In this document: piece after piece, positions 1 through 5,206 of the stretch
How the letters are laid out: every line of letters starts with the position of its first letter
Position numbering within the stretch: the first letter of the stretch is position 1
DNA from: CAZTJA01 sp964613745
Lineage (GTDB): Bacteria; Desulfobacterota; Desulfomonilia; Desulfomonilales; Desulfomonilaceae
Assembly: GCA_964613745.1 (NCBI GenBank)
Contig: CAZTJA010000096.1
Span: 1 to 11,839, forward strand
DNA: 11,839 nt
Direction of reading: 5' to 3'
The notes under the pieces: model-generated
Seen by the model: only the letters and a program-made list of their open reading frames with translations
The model's database searches: none
What the model was told of the DNA's origin: nothing
Program-made: the position numbers and the translations under genes

Positions 1-81
1 GGTGAATTCCCAGGCGAAAGCAGGGGCGGTTACTGCTGCAATCAGCAGACCCGCGAGCAGAATAGTTACTATTCTTCTCAT
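1..81 (-). CDS. Exported protein, probably outer-membrane porin-like (N-terminal fragment)
   Basis: Only the first 27 codons lie in the window; the rest continues beyond the left edge. Reading leftwards from the ATG at 79-81 gives a textbook Sec signal peptide: a short basic start (MRR), a hydrophobic core (IVTILLAGLLIAAVTAP) and an AFA cleavage site just before a tryptophan (AWEFT). A strong Shine-Dalgarno sequence (GGGAGG, 87-92) stands five bases upstream. The export prediction is firm. The porin assignment is an inference from memory: abundant outer-membrane porins of sulfate-reducing Desulfobacterota often begin the mature chain with a similar WEF sequence, and the strong promoter with a long leader fits an abundant envelope protein. 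A periplasmic or lipoprotein-like product cannot be excluded, although there is no lipobox cysteine. Confidence 0.75.
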   Translation of the reverse strand, partial: MRRIVTILLAGLLIAAVTAPAFAWEFT

Positions 82-86
82 CTGTT

Positions 87-92
87 CCTCCC
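87..92 (-). promoter_or_regulatory. Ribosome binding site of the exported protein
   Basis: On the minus strand GGGAGG is followed by five bases (AACAG) and ATG. The match to the anti-Shine-Dalgarno sequence is strong and fixes the start of the truncated exported protein. Confidence 0.8.
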
Positions 93-167
93 AATCCAAT
101 TTGAATGAAAATGCCTTACGGCAGTTAACACAATCTTATGCTCCCGGGCAGCCGGAATAACGCTACG

Positions 168-196
168 CACGCTTCGGAGGGGGATTGCCGAACGTG
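168..196 (-). promoter_or_regulatory. Hairpin in the leader of the exported-protein transcript
   Basis: CACG (168-171), an unpaired C, then TTCGG (173-177) pair with CCGAA (188-192) and CGTG (193-196). This makes a 9-bp stem with a one-base bulge and a 10-base loop. It lies inside the roughly 170-nt leader predicted downstream of the promoter at 261-289. A smaller hairpin, TGCC-GTAA-GGCA with a GNRA-type loop, follows at 112-123. Neither is followed by a T-run, so they look like mRNA-stabilising or regulatory leader structures rather than terminators. Function is inferred only. Confidence 0.4.
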
Positions 197-260
197 GCGT
201 TTACTCTTGGTTACATGGCAAATCGCGTGATTTACCTGTTGGGAGCTTTATTTTTACAAT

Positions 261-289
261 CTTGTAACAAATGAACGAGTTCATGTCAA
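261..289 (-). promoter_or_regulatory. Sigma-70-type promoter of the exported protein, with a dyad in the spacer
   Basis: The minus strand carries a perfect -35 box TTGACA (284-289), a 17-base spacer and a -10 box TACAAG (261-266, four of six consensus bases). The spacer contains the dyad ATGAAC-TC-GTTCAT (271-284), the size and position of a repressor or activator operator. The predicted transcription start is near 254, leaving a leader of about 170 nt before the ATG at 81. The promoter match is seen directly; regulation through the dyad is an inference. Confidence 0.6.
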
Positions 290-339
290 GCAAATTTTCC
301 ATCAGGTATCCCAATGGGTTACATGTACGCGCAGAGAAC

Positions 340-624
340 TTACCTAAACCCCAACGCATCACAAACGCCATTTGCGTCGATTCCCGGAACAAAAATAACC
401 TTTTCCCTCGATGATGCGCCGCGCACTATCGCCATAGAACTTTGTGGTACCTTGAGTTTCTTTCCCAATAATTTGAGCAACCCACTGTTGGCTTTTCCAT
501 CCACCGGTGCCGCCGTGAGCCGCACTTCCAATCTGTCGGATTTCACATCCACGATATTTTTTGCTGAATTCGGAAAAACTTTGATGGTCAAGTAGACCCC
601 ACCTTCCCCTTCTCTCAGCCACAT
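340..624 (-). CDS. yggU: DUF167 (YggU) family protein
   Basis: A 94-residue protein of the DUF167/YggU family, small conserved cytosolic alpha/beta proteins without an established biochemical role. The diagnostic segment LEVRLTAAPVDGKAN lies at residues 32-46 and the second conserved block GASSREK at 69-75, both as expected for the family (usually 75-100 residues). The reading frame is open further upstream to 699, but that extension would overlap yggT heavily and has no family resemblance. The ATG at 622-624, 7 bases after the yggT stop, matches the usual N-terminus (WLRxxxxGV). The Shine-Dalgarno sequence is weak, so translation is probably coupled to yggT. The linkage of yggT and yggU is common in proteobacteria. 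No terminator is evident between its stop and the next promoter at 284-289, so some read-through into the exported-protein gene is possible. Confidence 0.85.
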   Translation of the reverse strand: MWLREGEGGVYLTIKVFPNSAKNIVDVKSDRLEVRLTAAPVDGKANSGLLKLLGKKLKVPQSSMAIVRGASSREKVIFVPGIDANGVCDALGFR

Positions 625-631
625 GGTCGTT

Positions 632-931
632 CTATCGCAGATTCGCCGCCACCTGCTGCAGTGTGGGAACGAGGAAGTAGTCCAAAAATGAAACCGCAAG
701 CAATACGATGATGGGAGAAAAATCGATAGCCATTGGCGGCAACGGCAGTATTCGTCGGACGAAGTTGAAGGCCGGTTCCGTCATTGCACGCAGAAAACGT
801 ACTATGGGATTATAGGGATCCGGATTCACCCAAGTGATTAGTGCGGAAATGATTACTATCCATGTGTAAATAATGAGAACGGTATGCAAAACCAGCGCAA
901 GCGCATTGATTAGATTGGCAAGAACAAACAT
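632..931 (-). CDS. yggT: YggT family integral membrane protein
   Basis: A 99-residue inner-membrane protein of the YggT family. Two hydrophobic regions are visible, roughly residues 5-34 and 70-92. Between them is the family signature: a tryptophan at the end of the first segment followed by NPDPYNP, then TEPAFNFVRRILP, then DFSPIIVLL opening the second segment. Length matches single-repeat YggT proteins; E. coli YggT has two repeats. The family's molecular function is not settled; it has been linked to osmotic or ion stress and, in plastids and cyanobacteria (YlmG/CCB3 relatives), to membrane protein assembly. It starts with ATG at 929-931 behind a modest GAGAG ribosome site, about 38 bases after the start predicted for the promoter at 976-1003, and is followed at 7 bases by the DUF167 gene. 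The proC/yggS neighbours common for this pair are not in the window. Confidence 0.9.
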   Translation of the reverse strand: MFVLANLINALALVLHTVLIIYTWIVIISALITWVNPDPYNPIVRFLRAMTEPAFNFVRRILPLPPMAIDFSPIIVLLAVSFLDYFLVPTLQQVAANLR

Positions 932-975
932 TGCCTACTCTCAATTCCAAAAAAGTAGTACGACTTAGTCCCTTA

Positions 976-1003
976 ATCATATCAGTTGAGGGTAGCCTGT
1001 CAA
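976..1003 (-). promoter_or_regulatory. Strong sigma-70-type promoter of yggT-yggU
   Basis: The minus strand shows TTGACA (998-1003, six of six), a 16-base spacer and TATGAT (976-981, five of six). The predicted transcription start near 969 gives a short leader of about 38 nt to the yggT ATG. This is the best promoter match in the window and shows that yggT is not dependent on the radical SAM gene upstream. Confidence 0.7.
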
Positions 1004-1056
1004 GCCGGATCTGCGCTGTTAGGTGGGTTCTGCGCCTTCGGTGAACTTCCATTTTG

Positions 1057-1095
1057 ACAAGGCGTGGATCCCGCATCGAGTGAGGGATGACTTGT
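1057..1095. repeat. REP-like palindromic repeat (degenerate)
   Basis: ACAAG (1057-1061) pairs with CTTGT (1091-1095), and inside it ATCCC (1068-1072) pairs with GGGAT (1084-1088), with a few unmatched bases between. The core ATCCCGCATCGAGTGAGGGAT has the form of the widespread intergenic REP-type repeats, whose translations give runs such as VIPHSMRDP; exactly that peptide appears in the minus-strand frame here. Only one copy is in the window, so the repeat nature rests on resemblance. Confidence 0.5.
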
Positions 1096-1167
1096 GGGGC
1101 GCTGATCAACATCGTACCTCATCGAGAACCTGAACCATGTTGAGCATGAGACACTCGTTCCGCGGAG

Positions 1168-1212
1168 GACGCAATCACGCCTGTTCCCGCTTCCGACAGG
1201 TTGATTGCAGTC
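1168..1212. other. Imperfect 15-bp stem-loop
   Basis: GAC (1168-1170), GCAATCA (1171-1177) and CCTGT (1180-1184) pair with ACAGG (1196-1200), TGATTGC (1202-1208) and GTC (1210-1212). The stem is interrupted only by a CG/T internal loop and a single bulged A, and the loop has 11 bases. A further GGAGG (1164-1168)/CCTCC (1229-1233) complementarity flanks it. No T-run follows, so an intrinsic terminator is unlikely. A structured RNA or the remnant of a palindromic element are both possible. Confidence 0.5.
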
Positions 1213-1318
1213 TGCACTAAGCTGAAAACCTCCAATTCGGCATCTTTGCCGGCCTTACATAACCAACAGTGCTCTGACTAAGATTCCGCATCAACACCGA
1301 TTGTTGGTTGCGCAACAA

Positions 1319-1332
1319 GCGATGGGCATCGC
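1319..1332. repeat. Dyads just downstream of the radical SAM gene
   Basis: GCGATG-GG-CATCGC (1319-1332) directly neighbours the 10-base palindrome GTTGCGCAAC (1307-1316), and CAACA (1292-1296) pairs with TGTTG (1302-1306). They lie 8-48 bases past the radical SAM stop codon. They could act as a weak transcription end or mRNA 3' protection, but no T-tract is present, so I do not call a terminator. Confidence 0.35.
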
Positions 1333-1339
1333 CATGAAT

Positions 1340-2668
1340 CTAATCGTTCACCCACTGAGCAATCCCTTTCCGAATTTTCTCGATGAATGCTTTGTTCACG
1401 TCGGGTTCAGCAACGGACATAAGTGTATTATTTTGCAGTAATGGTTCATCCGACAATGGCAGTCCACTTTCCGCAGCAACCTTCTTCCACAGAGGCGACC
1501 CGGGTATCGGGGAATATTCCGCCGGTCGGGGGTACGCTCCGGCCTTGAGCACGAATTCCACATCCTTTTCAATCATCAGGGCGGTCTGACCCGGCAAACC
1601 CACCAGCAGGTACACTCCAATTTGTTTCCTTCTGAAGCCGGCGGCTTTCAAGCTTTTCACGGCATTGAGAAATTGCCGTGAGTTCGTCTTGTCTCCGGTA
1701 CTCTTTTGAAAATCATTATCGGAGCTTTCAAGACCGATTCTGATTGTTTCAAATCCGGCCTCTTTCATGAGTGTGGCCATTTCATCGTCAATGAATGCTG
1801 CATGCAGTCCATTCGGTGAATGCCATCGCAGACCCGGAACACGTGATACTGATTCCCGAAGAATCTTTTTTGCGTATTGTTCGGGTTGGACCAGGAATGC
1901 ATCGTCATAGAGCGCGACATCTTTCATTTCATAGAGATCCACTGCTCGCTCAATTTCCACGATCACATCTTCAGGATCTCTTCTTACATATTGGCTTTCC
2001 AGTGCACTCGATGCACAATAGACGCATTTGAAAGGGCATCCGCGTGAAGTCAGGAGGGGTAAAAAGTTGACTTTCCGCAGCAGGCTCAACTCGGGGGAAA
2101 ATTGCATTTTCCGCTGAAAAGTTTTGTGACCGGAAAACCCCGTCAACTGTGCAAGCATTTCAGGCAGTGCGGCTTCACCATGTCCGGGGATGACATGAAC
2201 ACCTGATTTCCCAGCATGGGCCGGCATCAAAGTCGCATAGATGCCTCCAAGAAGAATTGGCGTTTCAGGGAAAGCCTCCTTAATCATATCTATGGTCTCG
2301 AATACTCCCGAATACCAGTATGTCATGATGCTCGTCACGAGTATGACATCGGGCTTCGGCAGGGCACTGAGTTCCTTCCGAACTATTTCCGGCGGAACTC
2401 CGTAACGGCTGAATTTCCGCTTAACATTCTTTATCACCGGAGGTTTTGGGATGGACGTCTTGCCGAAGTTACCTGTTTCAAAGCGAGTGGATTTCCGCTC
2501 CGGCAGATCAGGGTGATGGGGATCAGTGCAGTCGAGAAAGGAAAGTTCGTACCCCATTTTTTTAAGGAGACCTGCAAGTACAAGTAGTCCCATCGGGACA
2601 GACCAAAGATCGTATGCGGCAAAGTCGTGTATCCACGGATTGACGAGGAGCAAATTGGGTCTTTTCAA
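1340..2668 (-). CDS. Radical SAM protein with N-terminal B12-binding-like domain
   Basis: A 442-residue class B-type radical SAM enzyme of unknown substrate. The N-terminal part (about 1-180) resembles the Rossmann-like cobalamin-binding domain of this group: LLLVNPW at the start, GLLVLAGLLKKMGY (28-40), PDVILVTS (106-113) and ILLGGIYATLMP (138-149). The classical DxHxxG cobalamin-ligand motif is not visible, so B12 binding is not assured. The radical SAM core (about 200-390) carries CPFKCVYC with Cys211, Cys215 and Cys218 to hold the 4Fe-4S cluster; GLES (312-315), VGLPGQT (356-362) and SPIPGSPLW (386-394) are further family blocks. The start is TTG at 2666-2668, where the family N-terminus begins; no ATG fits. 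It is read divergently from ybaB, with no functional partner beside it. Related enzymes act in methylation, tRNA or lipid/cofactor modification; I cannot choose among these. Confidence 0.88.
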   Translation of the reverse strand: MKRPNLLLVNPWIHDFAAYDLWSVPMGLLVLAGLLKKMGYELSFLDCTDPHHPDLPERKSTRFETGNFGKTSIPKPPVIKNVKRKFSRYGVPPEIVRKELSALPKPDVILVTSIMTYWYSGVFETIDMIKEAFPETPILLGGIYATLMPAHAGKSGVHVIPGHGEAALPEMLAQLTGFSGHKTFQRKMQFSPELSLLRKVNFLPLLTSRGCPFKCVYCASSALESQYVRRDPEDVIVEIERAVDLYEMKDVALYDDAFLVQPEQYAKKILRESVSRVPGLRWHSPNGLHAAFIDDEMATLMKEAGFETIRIGLESSDNDFQKSTGDKTNSRQFLNAVKSLKAAGFRRKQIGVYLLVGLPGQTALMIEKDVEFVLKAGAYPRPAEYSPIPGSPLWKKVAAESGLPLSDEPLLQNNTLMSVAEPDVNKAFIEKIRKGIAQWVND

Positions 2669-2687
2669 AATAAGGTTCCCTTTTTCC

Positions 2688-2717
2688 GATATAACGCTCT
2701 TGAAGAACGGTTCACAA
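2688..2717 (-). promoter_or_regulatory. Possible promoter of the radical SAM gene
   Basis: On the minus strand TTGTGA (2712-2717) and TATATC (2688-2693) stand 18 bases apart, each matching four of six consensus bases. The predicted start lies about 15 bases before the TTG start codon. It is a weak match, offered only because a divergent gene needs its own promoter in this 176-base gap. Confidence 0.25.
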
Positions 2718-2739
2718 ATGGTGTTGGAATGCTTACCTT
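2711..2739 (+). promoter_or_regulatory. Possible promoter of ybaB-recR
   Basis: TTCACA (2711-2716, five of six -35 bases) is followed after 17 bases by the poor -10 TACCTT (2734-2739). Transcription would begin near 2746, on top of the dyad at 2743-2756, leaving a leader of about 100 nt that contains the short hairpin CTCACC/GGTGAG (2773-2793). Its -35 overlaps that of the weak divergent promoter on the other strand. Low confidence. Confidence 0.25.
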
Positions 2740-2742
2740 TAT

Positions 2743-2756
2743 AGCAAATTTTTGCT
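2743..2756. promoter_or_regulatory. Operator-like dyad in the divergent ybaB/radical SAM region
   Basis: AGCAAA-TT-TTTGCT is a perfect 6+6 inverted repeat in the 176-base gap between two divergent genes. The AT-rich centre and the position near the inferred ybaB start suit a regulator site, but such dyads also arise by chance in AT-rich spacers. Confidence 0.35.
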
Positions 2757-2844
2757 GTGGGAAATTGCCGTACTCACCTGCATAATGGGTGAGAGCAGTA
2801 AATTTTGATATAACCGTAAGAATAAGGTTCTCGGAGGCGATATA

Positions 2845-3180
2845 GTGTTTGGTTTTAAAGACCTCATGCAGCAAGCCCAAGGGCTTCAAAGCAAAATGGA
2901 AAAAATGCAAGAAGAACTTGCAGAGATGATAGTTACAGGAAGCGCCGGCGGCGATATGGTGAAAGTCGAAGCCAATGGCGCTCAAGAGATTGTATCGATA
3001 ACAATTGAAAAGGAAGTGCTCGATGGAGAGGATACCGAGTTCCTTCAGGATCTTCTCGTATCAGCGGTCAATGATGCCTTGAAGAATTCCAAAGAAATGG
3101 CTGCTCGCGAAATGTCCAAACTGACCGCCGGTATGAAAATTCCCGGACTGGGTTCATTGTTCGGCGGACAGGGCGATTAA
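2845..3180 (+). CDS. ybaB: YbaB/EbfC nucleoid-associated protein
   Basis: A 111-residue member of the YbaB/EbfC family, dimeric DNA-binding proteins found on the nucleoid and nearly always encoded beside recR. The family pattern is complete: MFGFKDLMQQAQGLQSKM at the start, a long N-terminal helix (about 5-30), a central sheet with the VTGSAGGDMVKVEANG block (30-46) and ITIEKEVLD (52-60), then a C-terminal helix (65-93) and a Gly/Pro-rich tail (PGLGSLFGG). Translation begins at GTG 2845-2847, seven bases after GGAGG (2833-2837). The stop codon abuts the recR start with no base between, so the two are one transcript with coupled translation. dnaX, the usual upstream partner, is absent here; instead the gene heads the operon next to a divergent radical SAM gene. 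Confidence 0.95.
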   Translation: MFGFKDLMQQAQGLQSKMEKMQEELAEMIVTGSAGGDMVKVEANGAQEIVSITIEKEVLDGEDTEFLQDLLVSAVNDALKNSKEMAAREMSKLTAGMKIPGLGSLFGGQGD

Positions 3181-3771
3181 GTGAACGGACCATTAGATCG
3201 ACTGGTCCGCGCGCTCAAGCACCTTCCCGGGGTTGGTGAAAAAACCGCTACCAGGTTTGCCTTTCACCTGCTCAACGCGGATGATGAAGATGTGCTGGAT
3301 CTTGTTTCGGCGATTCGGGATGTAAAGAGAACGCTGAAACTGTGCTCCATTTGTCATCAGTTGACCGACGCGGACCCGTGCGCGATTTGTTCAGATCCTA
3401 AACGGGATGCATCAAGAATTTGCGTTGTAGAGAGCTACATGGATCTGATGTCTATTGAGAAAGCCGGTCTCTTCAGAGGAAAATATCATGTACTGCATGG
3501 CGTGCTTTCTCCATTGGATGCGGTAGGCCCCGAAGACATCAGACTCGGGGAATTGTTTAAAAGAGCCGACAAAAATGAGATCAAAGAAATTATACTTGCC
3601 TTAAATCCGACCGTCGAAGGTGAATCCACCGCTTCTTATATAGCCGAAAAACTGAAACGTTCGGGAATCAAGATAAGCAGAATCGCTTACGGAATACCCG
3701 TGGGGGGATCGCTGGAATACGCTGATCCGCTCACGGTTTCGAGAGCATTAGAGAACCGCAAGGAGTACTAA
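3181..3771 (+). CDS. recR: Recombination mediator protein RecR
   Basis: A 196-residue RecR, which with RecO (and RecF) loads RecA onto SSB-coated single-stranded DNA at gaps. The domain order is complete: a helix-hairpin-helix (LPGVGEKTATRFAFHLL, about 15-31), a four-cysteine zinc finger (Cys55, Cys58, Cys67, Cys70), a Toprim domain from about residue 79 (ICVVES, then LNPTVEGESTA at 141-151) and the C-terminal GIPVGGSLEYAD (171-182). Length is that of E. coli RecR (201). The start is GTG at 3181-3183, immediately after the ybaB TAA, with its ribosome site (CAGGG) inside the ybaB end; a later start would cut the N-terminal helix. The gene runs convergently into the SIS isomerase gene with only 12 bases between stop codons and no recognisable terminator. 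Confidence 0.97.
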   Translation: MNGPLDRLVRALKHLPGVGEKTATRFAFHLLNADDEDVLDLVSAIRDVKRTLKLCSICHQLTDADPCAICSDPKRDASRICVVESYMDLMSIEKAGLFRGKYHVLHGVLSPLDAVGPEDIRLGELFKRADKNEIKEIILALNPTVEGESTASYIAEKLKRSGIKISRIAYGIPVGGSLEYADPLTVSRALENRKEY

Positions 3772-3783
3772 ATACGGCCGGTT

Positions 3784-4389
3784 TTAGTCTGCGTGCGCCA
3801 AAAAAGTTGACACCAAATGATCTAATACCATGTGCACATCTTCCACGGGGCCGTATTCTCCTTTAGTGGTGGAAATATGCACACAGTGGTCGGCGACTTC
3901 TTTCATTTTACCACCGTCAAAGCCTACTAAAGCTATGCTGACGGCTCCGTTGTTTCGGGCATATTCCAGGGCATTGACGGCATTAGGCGAGTTCCCGCTA
4001 GCCGAAATACCGACAACCACATCCCCCGGTCGCATGAGATTCTGCAATTGTCTGCTGAATACGTGTTCATAACCAAAGTCATTTGCAAGACAGGTAATTA
4101 CCGAGCTGTTCGAGGCGAGACACATCGCCCTGAGTGGCGGCTTCCCTTCAGGTGACGCGGTCACGGTCATATCATTCGCAAAATGAGCCGATGCCGCTGC
4201 ACTCCCGCCGTTGCCTAAAAAGAAAACGGTGTTGCCTCTTGAGCGAGCTTCTCGAAGAATTTCGATAATGCTGCCGATGCTCTTGTAGTCGAGCGACTTC
4301 AATAACCCGACTAAGTGTTCTATATAGTTCCGGGCATAATCTGAAGGAGACCCCTTCGAGAGTTCGTACAGATTCTCTATCACCGTCAT
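3784..4389 (-). CDS. SIS-domain sugar isomerase, GmhA (sedoheptulose-7-P isomerase)-like
   Basis: A 201-residue single SIS-domain protein of the phosphoheptose isomerase superfamily; E. coli GmhA has 192. GmhA turns D-sedoheptulose 7-phosphate into D-glycero-D-manno-heptose 7-phosphate, the first step of LPS heptose synthesis. Visible blocks are the phosphate loop GNGGSAAASAHFAND (59-73), NDFGYEHVFSRQ (103-114), ISASGNS (128-134), GGKM (159-162) and GEYGPVEDVHMVLDHL (178-192), with His186 at the position of the catalytic histidine of GmhA. The catalytic glutamate in HFAEEL of true GmhA is replaced by aspartate (HFAND, Asp73), so the substrate or rate may differ. I therefore withhold the gene symbol. 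It starts at ATG 4387-4389 behind AGGGG and is the last gene of the PHP-transglutaminase-ABC cluster, 37 bases after the ATPase gene. It may make a sugar precursor for envelope or capsule. Confidence 0.85.
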   Translation of the reverse strand: MTVIENLYELSKGSPSDYARNYIEHLVGLLKSLDYKSIGSIIEILREARSRGNTVFFLGNGGSAAASAHFANDMTVTASPEGKPPLRAMCLASNSSVITCLANDFGYEHVFSRQLQNLMRPGDVVVGISASGNSPNAVNALEYARNNGAVSIALVGFDGGKMKEVADHCVHISTTKGEYGPVEDVHMVLDHLVSTFLAHAD

Positions 4390-4425
4390 TTAAGAAATCC
4401 CCTCATCAGGTATCGGATTGATCTA

Positions 4426-5202
4426 CTAAAGTCCGGGAAGCTTCAAACCAAGACTTCCCTTGAGTGCGTCCGTGTCGTCATGTCCGGTCAATTTAAGAAA
4501 CGCTTGTTCGAGGTTGCCGGATTTTTCGGCAATGGCGTTTTTTATATTTTCGGGCGAATCTGAAGCGATGATGTTGCCCTTATTAATTATGGTTATGATT
4601 GAACATATTTCGTCCGCGACCGCAAGGGTGTGGGTAGATAAAAAAACGGCCATTCCGTTTGATTTGGCCATTTCCGTGAACAAGTCTTTGACCAGCCGAA
4701 CGCCCCTGGGATCCAGACCCACCATCGGTTCGTCTATGATGAAGATCTTTGGTTTGTGCAACAACGCTGAACCGATAATCAATCTTTGCTTCATTCCATG
4801 GGAGTATCCTTCAATGAGTTCATCTTTCCAATCCAAGAGTTCGAATAACTCAAGATAGTACATTCCCATCCTGTTCAGATCCGACGCGGCAACATTGTAC
4901 AATCCCGCACTAAACTCCAGGAATTCCCACCCTGTTAATTTTTCGTAGAGATACGGTCTATCCGGAACAAATCCCACCTGGGACTTGGCGGCCTCGGGTT
5001 CAAGGGCAAGATCCTTGCCGTCCAGCAAAATAGTCCCTGTGTCCGGCTTCATCAAACCGGCCATCATTCTGATGGTTGTAGTTTTGCCGGCCCCGTTCGG
5101 TCCAAGAAACCCCATCACCTCACCCGGCGGCACGTGAATATCAATATGGTTCACGGCTTTAGTCTTGCCGAACTGCTTCGATAAATCAGTGACTCGAATC
5201 AT
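4426..5202 (-). CDS. ABC transporter ATP-binding protein (ABC-2/drug-export type)
   Basis: A 258-residue cytoplasmic ATPase of an ABC exporter. In order: Walker A GPNGAGKTT (34-42), a Q-loop region VGFVPDRPYLYEKLT (76-90) with no glutamine, as is usual for the Nat/Ccm/ABC-2 group, a signature YSHGMKQR (133-140) replacing LSGGQ, Walker B IFIIDE (153-158), the D-loop GLDP and the switch His191. A C-terminal tail (about 225-258) ends LGLKLPGL. I place the start at ATG 5200-5202, four bases after the transglutaminase stop; an in-frame TTG six codons earlier would overlap that gene and adds nothing conserved. The four-base spacing implies coupled translation. No membrane permease of the ABC-2 type is in the window, so the partner must be encoded elsewhere. 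Substrate unknown; the neighbours suggest an envelope or polysaccharide role. Confidence 0.92.
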   Translation of the reverse strand: MIRVTDLSKQFGKTKAVNHIDIHVPPGEVMGFLGPNGAGKTTTIRMMAGLMKPDTGTILLDGKDLALEPEAAKSQVGFVPDRPYLYEKLTGWEFLEFSAGLYNVAASDLNRMGMYYLELFELLDWKDELIEGYSHGMKQRLIIGSALLHKPKIFIIDEPMVGLDPRGVRLVKDLFTEMAKSNGMAVFLSTHTLAVADEICSIITIINKGNIIASDSPENIKNAIAEKSGNLEQAFLKLTGHDDTDALKGSLGLKLPGL

Positions 5203-5206
5203 AAGC

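Larger units (their letters stand above)
1004..1339. other. Gene-free, dyad-rich stretch
   Basis: About 336 bases between the yggT promoter and the end of the radical SAM gene. The one open frame across part of it (minus strand, about 810-1112) has the composition of a translated REP-type repeat and runs through the yggT promoter and gene, so I do not call it. The stretch holds the REP-like element at 1057-1095, a 15-bp imperfect hairpin at 1168-1212, a short hairpin CGGCA-TCTT-TGCCG at 1238-1251, and clustered dyads at 1292-1332. None is followed by a T-run on either strand. It could be a 3' untranslated region, a decayed mobile element or a small RNA locus; the sequence alone does not decide. 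Confidence 0.5.

Noticed and set aside
340..699. Longer start for the DUF167 gene
   Set aside because: It would overlap yggT by 68 bases and adds residues with no family resemblance; the ATG at 622-624 matches the usual N-terminus.
810..1112. 100-codon open frame on the minus strand overlapping yggT upstream
   Set aside because: It covers the yggT promoter and part of yggT in another frame, and its N-terminal peptide is the typical translation of a REP-type repeat.
1168..1251. Intrinsic terminators for the radical SAM transcript
   Set aside because: The hairpins are not followed by a T-run on either strand, so the classical terminator pattern is absent.
1261..1316. Integron attC-like recombination site suggested by AACCAAC and GTTGGTT
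   Set aside because: The inner core sites and extrahelical-base layout are not present, and no integrase or cassette array is in the window.
1100..1330. Decayed transposase or other pseudogene in the gene-free stretch
   Set aside because: Reading both strands by eye gave only short runs broken by stops and no recognisable domain motif.
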